The notes beneath the pieces are model-generated. The model was not told the DNA's origin. It searched no databases and saw only the letters and a list, made by a program, of their open reading frames with translations. The position numbers were made by a program, and so were the translations under genes. From contig NZ_CP118631.1 in the NCBI RefSeq assembly GCF_028993635.1, positions 2,542,001 to 2,606,000 on the forward strand: a stretch of 64,000 bases of DNA. Direction: 5' to 3'. Shown here piece after piece: positions 36,760 through 44,985 of the stretch (positions are counted from its first letter, which is position 1; each line of letters opens with the position of its first letter). Origin of the DNA: Mucilaginibacter sp. SJ. GTDB lineage: Bacteria; Bacteroidota; Bacteroidia; Sphingobacteriales; Sphingobacteriaceae.

Positions 36760-38412
36760 TTAAAGTGAAACCCCTCTTTTCCAGGGAATAAAATCATCCT
36801 GACCGTGTCGTACAGCATGAACTTCAATTTCGCCGCTTGCAACTTTTACCACATAATCCAGGATGCGTTCTCCTGCTTGTTCAATGGTTTCGTCACCTTC
36901 TACAATTGTACCGGTATTTATATCAATAATATCGCTCATTCGGTTAAACAATGCAGTATTAGTGGCGATTTTTACAACCGGAGCTATTGGATTGCCGGTT
37001 GGCGTACCTAAACCGGTAGTAAACAATACAATATTAGCGCCCGAGCCAACTTCGGCCGTGGTCGATTCCACGTCGTTACCCGGGGTACACAACAGGTTTA
37101 GCCCCGGCTGTGTTACTTTTTCGGGATAATCCAGCACATCCGCAACCGGCGATGTGCCGCCTTTTTTGGCTGCCCCGGCAGATTTGATGGCATCAGTGAT
37201 CAGGCCATCTTTAATATTACCCGGCGATGGGTTCATGTAAAAACCAGAACCGGCCTCTTGGGCCCGTTGACTGTAGGTACGTACCAGATCGGCAAAGCGC
37301 TCGGCTTTAGTTTTATCCAAACAACGATCAATCAGGTTTTGTTCAACACCACACAGTTCGGGGAATTCGGCCAAAATAACCGAACCACCCATCGCCACTA
37401 ACAAATCAGATGTGTAACCGATAGCAGGGTTTGCCGAAATACCAGAGAAGCCATCCGATCCGCCACACTCCAAACCGATGGTCAGTTTACTTAAAGGAGC
37501 CGGTTTACGGGTATATTGATTTGCCTGCATTAAGCCTGCAAGCGTTTGCCTGATGGCCAATTCCATCAAATCGGCTTCTTTACCGGTTTTCTGCTGATCT
37601 AAAATGTAAAGTGGTTTGTTAAACTCCGGCGAGCGTTTATTGATCTCCTCCAGTAGTGTTTTTACTTCGGCATTCTGACAGCCAAGGCTTAATACTGTTG
37701 CCCCTGCAACGTTAGGGTGCGTAATATACCCGGCCAGCAAACCGCAAAGCGCAGTTGAATCCTGGCGGGTACCCCCGCAACCGCCTGTATGCGTTAAAAA
37801 TTTAATCCCATCAACATTCGGGAAAACTTTATTACCGGCGTTTTGAGCGGTGTCGCTGCCTATTTCGGTGTATAAAACCTCATCTATCTCGGCGCCTGCT
37901 TTGATCTTACCGATCAACTCCTGCGCTTTGATCTCATATGTTTTTTTGCGGCCATAACCCAAAGGTTTTACCAGGGCCTCCTGCAATACTTCAATGTTAC
38001 GGTTTTCGCAAAACACCATGGGTACAACCAGCCAGTAATTCGCGGTGCCCACGTTGCCATCTCCCCGGTGATAGCCGTTAAATGTTTTGCCCTCCCACTT
38101 GCTGATATCAGGCCGGTGCCAATCGGTGTGGCTCTGGCCTGTTAAAAAGCTGTTTGCCGCATGTTTTACATTAGCGGTACTGAGCAACCCGCCTACCGGG
38201 ATCAGGCTTTGCGCTTTGCCCACCAGTACGCCATACATGATAATTTCGCCGCCTTCGGGGATCTCGGTAACAGCGAATTTATGCTTTGCCGGGATCAATT
38301 CTTTTACGGTATAAGTTTCACCTTTGTAAGTAACCTGCTCATTAGCCTGCAGATCTGTAAGTGCTACAAGCACATTATCGGCAGGGTGTACTTTTAATAT
38401 ATTCTGTTTCAT
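36760..38412 (-). CDS. uxaA: Altronate dehydratase
   Basis: 550 residues. It dehydrates D-altronate to 2-keto-3-deoxygluconate in galacturonate catabolism. The N-terminal SAF domain (1-95) is followed by the large UxaA catalytic domain with THTGGCGG, LSLGCQNAE, IGLECGGSDGFSG and PSPGNIKDG motifs, whose Cys and His residues hold the metal. Full length; cytoplasmic. It begins 12 bp after uxaB, and the pair forms the core uronate module of the locus. No uxaC (uronate isomerase) is in the window. Confidence 0.95.
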   Translation of the reverse strand: MKQNILKVHPADNVLVALTDLQANEQVTYKGETYTVKELIPAKHKFAVTEIPEGGEIIMYGVLVGKAQSLIPVGGLLSTANVKHAANSFLTGQSHTDWHRPDISKWEGKTFNGYHRGDGNVGTANYWLVVPMVFCENRNIEVLQEALVKPLGYGRKKTYEIKAQELIGKIKAGAEIDEVLYTEIGSDTAQNAGNKVFPNVDGIKFLTHTGGCGGTRQDSTALCGLLAGYITHPNVAGATVLSLGCQNAEVKTLLEEINKRSPEFNKPLYILDQQKTGKEADLMELAIRQTLAGLMQANQYTRKPAPLSKLTIGLECGGSDGFSGISANPAIGYTSDLLVAMGGSVILAEFPELCGVEQNLIDRCLDKTKAERFADLVRTYSQRAQEAGSGFYMNPSPGNIKDGLITDAIKSAGAAKKGGTSPVADVLDYPEKVTQPGLNLLCTPGNDVESTTAEVGSGANIVLFTTGLGTPTGNPIAPVVKIATNTALFNRMSDIIDINTGTIVEGDETIEQAGERILDYVVKVASGEIEVHAVRHGQDDFIPWKRGVSL

Positions 38413-38424
38413 CTGTCCTCTTAT

Positions 38425-39918
38425 TTAAATAGCGCTTATTTCCAGTTTTCCCTGTTCGTTAATAAGCTTAAACTGTGCTGTCACTGCTTCGGTAAAGCCG
38501 GGTAACGTTGTTAGATCTGTATCCCAAAGGCTTTTATTTTTAAGAATAGCCACTATCGCTGTTTCCGCGTCAGCACCATTCCATGCTTTGCTCAAATTAG
38601 GTGCCTGGTCGTCGGTTACCATGTAATTATCCGAATGTGCCGTTCCGGTATATTTACCATCAGCAGATTCGGTGATCCGCATAAAGCGGATAAAAGCTGC
38701 AAAACCCAGGGCCATCATTTGAGGCGCCTTATTGTTTTGTTTATAATAGTTCAATAATAACGGAATAACCCGCATTTTAATTTTAGTAGCGTACTGCACC
38801 GAAATGCTCAGCCACTCGTGCCTGATGTTGGGATTGCGGAACCTGTCGAGCACCTTGTTACCAAAATCACGGGCTACATCTTCATCAATCTGGTAGGGGA
38901 TAGATGGCATGATCTCGGTAAACATCAGTTGGGTGATGAATTTGGTAAAATGCGCATCATCCATTGCTTCCTTCACTGTTTTAAAGCCGGATAGATAGGC
39001 TACGGCACAACTCAAGGTATGCGTTCCATTGAGCAGCCGGAGTTTCAATTCCCTAAACAGTTCAATATCAGGGGTGATCACAACACCTTTATCAATCTGG
39101 GCAAAAGATAGCACTTCGGCTATTTTCTCATCGCCCTGGATAGCCCAAAGACTGTACGTCTCAGACATGATGCTGAGGTTATCAGTATAACCGCGCTCGG
39201 TTTCCATGGCGTCACTTAACTGTTGATCCGGCCTGCCAGGCACAATCCTGTCCACCAGCGAATTGCAGAAGCTATTGCTGCTCTCCAGCCAGTCCATAAA
39301 GGCGGGCTCCAGTTTATTCAGGTGGGCAAGTTCCAATACTATGGCTTCCAGCTTTTTACCGTTATCAATGATTAGTTCGGTTGGGATGATCACCAAACCT
39401 GTATCGGGCCTTCCGTTAAAGGCCCTGTAACGCTCATATAAAATAGCCAGCAATTTGCCGGGGAATGATGCCGGCGGATGTTTACGTACATCTTCCTTCA
39501 CCAACTGGATCCCAACTTCTGTGGTGTTTGAAATCACCACCTGTAAATTCTTGCTTCGTGCTATTTCCAGGATCTCCTCCCACTCGCTTGAGGCCGAAAG
39601 CACCCGGCTGATCGCCGAACAAATTACCTGCTCATTAACTTCTTCGCCGTTTTCAATTCCTTTTGAATAAATGGTATACAAACCATCCTGCATATCGAAA
39701 TCCGTTGTCGAACCTTTGTCGGTGGATTTAACAACCGCAACCCTGCCGTTGAAGATCCCGGCACGGTTAGCCTTGTCGATAAAGTAATCGGGCAGGCCAC
39801 GCAACAATACGCCTGTACCGAATTGCAGCACCTTTTCGGGCAGATCGAACACATTTGCAGGCGGCAATTCAGATGCCGGTACGGTTGTTTTGTTGAGGTT
39901 ATATCTTGATAATATCAT
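38425..39918 (-). CDS. uxaB: Tagaturonate reductase (mannitol dehydrogenase family)
   Basis: 497 residues. It reduces D-tagaturonate to D-altronate with NADH. The N-terminal Rossmann domain has LQFGTGVLLRGLPDYFIDKAN and VVKSTDKGS; the C-terminal domain has LRLLNGTHTLSCAVAYLSGFKTVKEAM with the catalytic Asn/His/Lys region of long-chain mannitol dehydrogenases. Length matches UxaB. Cytoplasmic. It is 24 bp after the GH105 gene and 12 bp before uxaA. Mannonate oxidoreductase (UxuB) is the nearest alternative, but pairing with uxaA favours UxaB. Confidence 0.93.
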   Translation of the reverse strand: MILSRYNLNKTTVPASELPPANVFDLPEKVLQFGTGVLLRGLPDYFIDKANRAGIFNGRVAVVKSTDKGSTTDFDMQDGLYTIYSKGIENGEEVNEQVICSAISRVLSASSEWEEILEIARSKNLQVVISNTTEVGIQLVKEDVRKHPPASFPGKLLAILYERYRAFNGRPDTGLVIIPTELIIDNGKKLEAIVLELAHLNKLEPAFMDWLESSNSFCNSLVDRIVPGRPDQQLSDAMETERGYTDNLSIMSETYSLWAIQGDEKIAEVLSFAQIDKGVVITPDIELFRELKLRLLNGTHTLSCAVAYLSGFKTVKEAMDDAHFTKFITQLMFTEIMPSIPYQIDEDVARDFGNKVLDRFRNPNIRHEWLSISVQYATKIKMRVIPLLLNYYKQNNKAPQMMALGFAAFIRFMRITESADGKYTGTAHSDNYMVTDDQAPNLSKAWNGADAETAIVAILKNKSLWDTDLTTLPGFTEAVTAQFKLINEQGKLEISAI

Positions 39919-39942
39919 GTTCTTTTTAATTGTAATAAGTTA

Positions 39943-41844
39943 CTATTTTTTTGTTTGAGGAATTTGTTTAACCAACCAATTGACCAAATCGTTGGCTGCT
40001 TTAAAATTGTCATAGTCGGGTGGCAGCTTTCGGCCATCTGTATATTCGTTATAAAACCAGGGGTCGCCAACGGCAAACACAGTGCCTTTACCATATTTAG
40101 CGGTAGCTACAATGATATCCTTGCCGTTAATTAACCGCGGTACAGCGGGCTTAGTTAACTGCAGGGTGCTCAGCTCCTTGATGTAAACCTTACGCGCCGT
40201 CTTGAAGATGGAATTATCCGAAGGGATGTTGATTGCTCCTTGCTCAAAGTTGCGCCCAACTACCCTATTAATACTGTTTTGGTTAAAGCTGATACCACAT
40301 TTGGCCATTAGCTTGTTCAGGTGTGTAAACTCGGCGTTGCCGGTATCGTTGTTTAAAACCACCAATACACCGCCATTTTCAACCCAATTACTGATGGCTT
40401 TAATATGTGGTTCTTCAATATATTTAGCATCCGGGTTCTCTTTAGGAATATCAGGATCAACAATAATATAAGCAGCCGCTTTTTTCAGATTTACATCATC
40501 AGGCGCTTCGTTTAAAGTTTTGGTGTGCAGACCATAATTGTTAAAGATCTGTGCCAAAAATGAAAAGCCATTGTTATCCAGCTCATCCCATTTATAATGG
40601 AAAGGGATGCTTTTGCCGGTAACATCTGCGTGGTGTTCGTTATTAAAATAGCTATCCAAAAGCACAGTTTTGCCTTTGCCCGCCTTCAGGTTAGCCAGGC
40701 GTTCCATCTCCACACTTGCCAGCATAAACGCGCCAACACCTTTAGTTTCGTTAACGACGGTTTTTACACTGGTATAGTATTCATAACTACCGTCGCGATA
40801 TGGCTTGCCGCCCACACCAACAGCGCCCGCAGTTCCTTTAATGTTTACCTGCCCTTCGGCATCTGTTTCAATAAAGTTTTTGATAATAGCTTCATAGGCC
40901 TTTTGAGCTACCGGTAAATATTGAGGAGGGAGATATCCTTCCCTAACACCTTTAGCAAACGCGTAAACAAACATGCATGATGCCGAAGCTTCCAGGTAAT
41001 TACCCTTTTTGCTGCCTTTATCAAGCACCTGGTACCATAAACCCGAACCCTGGTCCCGGGAAGCCCGGATAGCTGCGGCAAGACGGTTCAAAATGGCTAT
41101 CAATTTGACACGTTTAGGATGATTGGCAGGGAAATAGGGCAACACATCAACAAGCCCCATGGCATACCAGCCATCGGCACGGGCCCATAAACTTGCCGAC
41201 AAACCCGTTTGAGGGTTAGCCCAGCGCTCTTTCCTGCTTTGATCCCAGGCATGGAACAATAAGCCTGTTTTACTATCCCGCGAATGTTGCTCCATCAAAA
41301 TAAACTGATCCGCTATCTGGTCAAAGTCGGTATCTTCGTGGTAAGCTGAAGCGTATTGAGCATAAAAAGGTTCGGCCATGTACAAACCATCGAGCCACAT
41401 CTGGTTGGGATATCGGTTTTTATGCCAAAAACCGCCTTCAGGCGTTTTGGGTTGCTCACTTATCTGCTTACGAAGCAAAACTGCTGCTTTATAGTATTTT
41501 GGGGTATTTAATACCCGGTGCAGCAGTAACAGGCCCCGGCCCGGCAAGATATTATCGAGGGTATACTCACTGGCTTTATAGGTGCGGATAGTTCCATCCG
41601 TGCCCACATACCTGTCCATCGCTTTTTGGATATAACTAAAATATTCGGCTTTGGCCGATTGCTGCCAAACGCTTTGCAGCCCCTGCAAAACTACCCCCTG
41701 ATCATACGACCAGTTGGCGCCCGGTAACGAATCTGCCCAGATATGCATAGCAGTATTAGCCATCCGCTGTGACCATGGCAGCGTTTGCGCCCTGAGCCCC
41801 AGGCCCGCGAACAGGAAAGCACATAACAATAATATTTTCTTCAT
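39943..41844 (-). CDS. GH105 unsaturated rhamnogalacturonyl hydrolase fused to a DUF4350-like domain
   Basis: 633 residues from ATG 41844, chosen because the signal peptide (MKKILLLCAFLFAGLGLRAQ) starts there; an upstream ATG at 41904 adds 20 odd residues. Residues about 20-390 form the GH105 (alpha/alpha)6 barrel with NWSYDQGVVLQG, NQMWLDGLYMAEPFYA (catalytic Asp) and ARADGWYAMGL. Residues about 400-630 form a Rossmann/GATase-like domain: YYIIVDPDIPKE-type strand, VENGGVLVVLNND and YGKGTVFAVGDPWFYNEY. GH105 removes unsaturated uronic acid left by pectate lyases. The tail is homologous to the stand-alone protein at 61514-62293. Confidence 0.93.
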   Translation of the reverse strand: MKKILLLCAFLFAGLGLRAQTLPWSQRMANTAMHIWADSLPGANWSYDQGVVLQGLQSVWQQSAKAEYFSYIQKAMDRYVGTDGTIRTYKASEYTLDNILPGRGLLLLHRVLNTPKYYKAAVLLRKQISEQPKTPEGGFWHKNRYPNQMWLDGLYMAEPFYAQYASAYHEDTDFDQIADQFILMEQHSRDSKTGLLFHAWDQSRKERWANPQTGLSASLWARADGWYAMGLVDVLPYFPANHPKRVKLIAILNRLAAAIRASRDQGSGLWYQVLDKGSKKGNYLEASASCMFVYAFAKGVREGYLPPQYLPVAQKAYEAIIKNFIETDAEGQVNIKGTAGAVGVGGKPYRDGSYEYYTSVKTVVNETKGVGAFMLASVEMERLANLKAGKGKTVLLDSYFNNEHHADVTGKSIPFHYKWDELDNNGFSFLAQIFNNYGLHTKTLNEAPDDVNLKKAAAYIIVDPDIPKENPDAKYIEEPHIKAISNWVENGGVLVVLNNDTGNAEFTHLNKLMAKCGISFNQNSINRVVGRNFEQGAINIPSDNSIFKTARKVYIKELSTLQLTKPAVPRLINGKDIIVATAKYGKGTVFAVGDPWFYNEYTDGRKLPPDYDNFKAANDLVNWLVKQIPQTKK

Positions 41845-41940
41845 TATACAGCTCATTTTATCAATATTATACTCCTGGTTATAATTCCCTGCACAAGTTA
41901 TCAATGTGTTTTTTTCAATCAGCTTCGGCGTTTGTTTCGG

Positions 41941-43602
41941 CTATTCATTATTTGTACCGGTTAGTGCATTTTCTGATGCGCCCGAAACAAATTCAACTTT
42001 TTTCTTAGCCTTTGCCGCATCTGTATCAAGCAATTTAATTTGCCGCGACCTCTTCCCGCTGATCTTGAACAACAGCCTGGTGTCGCTATAGATAATATGG
42101 TTAAAAGTTATGTTGTTGCTATTTTGAATACTGATGAGCGGGTTGGTTTCTTTGTTTTTGAAGTAGATATTCTTTAAAAAAATGTTCTGTGCCTCTATTA
42201 CGTCAGCGCCCTTAACGGTTTTGAATGTGCTGTTTTCAATGTGTATATCTTTAATTCCCATCTCGGGTAACCCCCGGATCATGAGCGCTTTTTCGGCACC
42301 GTTACATACTACATTATCTACATAAAATTTGCGGAATGAGGGTGTAGCTTCTGTTACCGGCACAATAACCTGATTGTTTACATCATCCGATTCGCCAGGC
42401 GATTTACCACTATAGTACATATCAAAAAGTATGGCCTCATGAGCGATATCCCTCATGCTGATATTTTTGATGAAAATATTCTCAACTACGCCGCCCCTGC
42501 CGCGGGTAGTTTTAAAACGCAGACCGATATCGGTACCGATGAATGTACAGTTAGACACGAAAATATTTCGCGCGCCACCCGACATTTCGCTGCCTATAAC
42601 AAAACCGCCATGGGCACGGTAAACTATATTATCCCTTACAATTACATTTTCAGTTGGCATGCCACGTTTACGACCTTCCTCATCCCTGCCCGATTTGATG
42701 CAGATACCGTCATCGCCGGCATCAAAAGTACTGCCTTCAATTAGCACATTCCGGCACGATTCTACATCGATACCGTCACCGTTCTGGGCGTTCCAGGGGT
42801 TTCTGACCCTTGCGTTCTGTACGGTAAGGTCTTCGCATAGTAAAGTATGGATATCCCATGCGGGCGAATTTTGAAGCGTAACACCCTGCAGCAATACTTT
42901 TTTACAATTGGTAAGCACCAGCATATTTGGCCTGAAAAAATCTTTAAAAGGTTCGTTATCCTTTATAGTTTTTCCATTGCCAATCACACCTGCCCCAGGT
43001 GCTTTAAGTCCCTTAACATAACTTTCAGAAGGGTACCATGACCTGCCATTTTCGCTTACTACGCCTCCCGATGCCACCAGTTTTTTCCATTCAGCTTCGG
43101 TAAGCCTGTCTTTGCTGATGGCCCGCCAAACCTCGCCGTGCCCGTCAATGATCCCTTCGCCGGTGATGGCGATATTGGTAAGGTTGGTACCTGATATCGG
43201 CGATTCATTGCGCACAGCGGCATGGCCTTCATAATTACCTTCAACCAGTTTATATTGAGTTTTATCACCGGTAAACTGGAGCAGCGCCGCACGGCTTACA
43301 TGCAGGTTTACGTTACTCTTCATCACCAGCGGCCCGGTTAACCACAAACCTTGCGGAATAAGCACTACCCCGCCGCCCTTGGCGCTGCAGGCGCTTATTG
43401 CTTTATTGATACTTGTTGTATTTAACGTAATGCCATCCGCTTTGGCTCCATATTTTAAAATATTGATGGTATCCTTTTTAAATACAGGCTCATTTATCTG
43501 CGGCAAATGCTGCCACGAATACTGCTGACCCTGTGCCCGCGATGTCAGAAAACCCGCCAAAAGCAAAACCGCTATCCCTATCCTTGTTTTTATTACCGAC
43601 AT
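41941..43602 (-). CDS. GH28 polygalacturonase family protein
   Basis: 553 residues with signal peptide MSVIKTRIGIAVLLLAGFLTSRAQ. Right-handed beta-helix with the GH28 motifs NGDGID (the NTD-like site), GDDGICIKSG (two catalytic Asp), HGGFVIGSEMSGG (the GHG-like site) and RFKTTRGRGG (the RIK-like site). It hydrolyses galacturonic acid linkages in homogalacturonan or rhamnogalacturonan. It is the first gene of the minus-strand locus, 96 bp before GH105, and has two palindromes in its upstream region (43717-43742 and 43787-43810). Confidence 0.95.
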   Translation of the reverse strand: MSVIKTRIGIAVLLLAGFLTSRAQGQQYSWQHLPQINEPVFKKDTINILKYGAKADGITLNTTSINKAISACSAKGGGVVLIPQGLWLTGPLVMKSNVNLHVSRAALLQFTGDKTQYKLVEGNYEGHAAVRNESPISGTNLTNIAITGEGIIDGHGEVWRAISKDRLTEAEWKKLVASGGVVSENGRSWYPSESYVKGLKAPGAGVIGNGKTIKDNEPFKDFFRPNMLVLTNCKKVLLQGVTLQNSPAWDIHTLLCEDLTVQNARVRNPWNAQNGDGIDVESCRNVLIEGSTFDAGDDGICIKSGRDEEGRKRGMPTENVIVRDNIVYRAHGGFVIGSEMSGGARNIFVSNCTFIGTDIGLRFKTTRGRGGVVENIFIKNISMRDIAHEAILFDMYYSGKSPGESDDVNNQVIVPVTEATPSFRKFYVDNVVCNGAEKALMIRGLPEMGIKDIHIENSTFKTVKGADVIEAQNIFLKNIYFKNKETNPLISIQNSNNITFNHIIYSDTRLLFKISGKRSRQIKLLDTDAAKAKKKVEFVSGASENALTGTNNE

Positions 43603-43716
43603 GTTTTTATCTTAAAACAGCTATTTATCGCCCTATAATTGGTGAAGGATCATTAAATCCTAAACAAGATTAAAGGCTGACGGCAATAAAAAAAAGAATT
43701 TGCCCAACTAAAACCG

Positions 43717-43742
43717 CGCAAACGTTCCCAGAAACGTTTGCG
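43717..43742 (-). promoter_or_regulatory. LacI-type operator upstream of the pectin locus
   Basis: Perfect inverted repeat CGCAAACGTT (43717-43726) and AACGTTTGCG (43733-43742) with a 6-bp spacer, 115 bp before the GH28 start codon. GCAAACGTT half-sites are typical of LacI/GalR-family regulators. The gap 43603-43986 holds this site, a second palindrome and a terminator; no gene. Confidence 0.65.
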
Positions 43743-43786
43743 TAGATTTGAGCGGTTTGAAAGGGGGACCGGATTTCTTCAGCTAA

Positions 43787-43810
43787 ACTAAAACCAACTC
43801 CGGTTTTAGT
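43787..43810. promoter_or_regulatory. Second palindrome upstream of the pectin locus
   Basis: ACTAAAACC (43787-43795) and GGTTTTAGT (43802-43810), 9-bp perfect arms with a 6-bp spacer, the same spacing as the LacI-type site 44 bp away. It could be another operator or a small hairpin. Confidence 0.35.
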
Positions 43811-43929
43811 GCATTAGAGTACATAGGCCAGCGTAAAGAGAATATGGTAGTTGCCGGGCAGCAAGCCATACAAACTAAACGTACCTGGACATTGCTTGAT
43901 TAAGTACAGTTAAAGGTTCCTATAAAATA

Positions 43930-43964
43930 AATGCCTGCCGCTTCAACATATCGCGGCAGGCATT
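43930..43964 (-). terminator. Terminator after the ankyrin operon
   Basis: 12-bp perfect stem: AATGCCTGCCGC (43930-43941) and GCGGCAGGCATT (43953-43964), 22 bp after the ankyrin stop on the minus strand. It is followed on that strand by TTATTTTATA. Confidence 0.75.
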
Positions 43965-43986
43965 CATTATAAACGAAACTGTTTTA

Positions 43987-44964
43987 TTACCGGCTTTCGG
44001 CACCGGCCATTAACAGTTGTTCCAATATTTCGGTATAACCGCGCTCACTGGCAAAATCCATAGCGTGCCGGCCGTTATTGTCCACTGCGTTTACATCGGC
44101 GTTATTTTCGATTAAAAAGGCTGTAAAATCATTAAATCCGCACTGTGCCGCCACAATAAGCGGAGTTTCACTAAAGCTGTTACGCGAGTTGATCTCGGCC
44201 CCTGCCTCAAGCAGCATTTTGCCAAGATGATAGTTGCCCATCCCTGCCGCATAGTGCAATGCCGAATTACCATTCTGTACATGCAGGTTAACATCGGCGC
44301 CATTTTTAATCAAAAGCCCGGCCACGTGTATATTGGAGTTATTAACTGCAAGTATCAGCGGACTAACGCCATCGTTATTTAACCCGTTTACATCCCATAC
44401 CCCCGATTTGAGCAAAGCGCTTATTGTTTCGCTATGGTTATTGTAAACCGCCTGGTGAAGCGGTGTGTTCCCGTTGTCATCTTTTTGCGCGGTTTCACCA
44501 TCCGACAATTTTGCAACCAGATCGCGCATACCGTTGGCTGTAGCGTGATCGAGCAAACTGTAACCGGCATTATCTTTAACGGCGATATCGGCACCTAATG
44601 AGATCAGGTAGAGCGAAGTTTCTATTTTACCAGCAAGTACAGCATAAAAAAGCGGTGTTTGCCCGTGGTTGTTACCAGCATTCACATCGGCACCGGCATC
44701 AGTTAATAATTTGATCAGGTCTTTACTGCCACTGCGCGATGCACAATGCAGGGGTGTTTCGCTTAGATTATTGCCCAGGTTAACATCAGCGCCGGCATCT
44801 ATAAGCATTTTAGCAATATCCTTTGCACTTTTTAAGCATACATAATATAAGGGCGTATTGCCCAAGCTATCGCGTTTGTCAACATTAATCCCTCCCTTTT
44901 TCAGGAATGTTTGCACTATCCCTTTTTGTGCGTTTTTACACGCGTTTAAAAACATATTATCCAT
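43987..44964 (-). CDS. Ankyrin repeat protein
   Basis: 325 residues, about nine ankyrin repeats from end to end, for example NTPLYYVCLKSAKDIAKMLI, QTPLFYAVLAGKIETSLYLI and ETPLIVAAQCGFNDFTAFLI. No signal peptide or catalytic domain, so a cytoplasmic protein-binding scaffold is likely. It is the third gene of a tight minus-strand set: it starts 21 bp after the larger ankyrin gene and ends at a strong terminator. The partner protein is not evident. Confidence 0.92.
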   Translation of the reverse strand: MDNMFLNACKNAQKGIVQTFLKKGGINVDKRDSLGNTPLYYVCLKSAKDIAKMLIDAGADVNLGNNLSETPLHCASRSGSKDLIKLLTDAGADVNAGNNHGQTPLFYAVLAGKIETSLYLISLGADIAVKDNAGYSLLDHATANGMRDLVAKLSDGETAQKDDNGNTPLHQAVYNNHSETISALLKSGVWDVNGLNNDGVSPLILAVNNSNIHVAGLLIKNGADVNLHVQNGNSALHYAAGMGNYHLGKMLLEAGAEINSRNSFSETPLIVAAQCGFNDFTAFLIENNADVNAVDNNGRHAMDFASERGYTEILEQLLMAGAESR

Positions 44965-44985
44965 AGGTGTCTATTTTATTACCGG

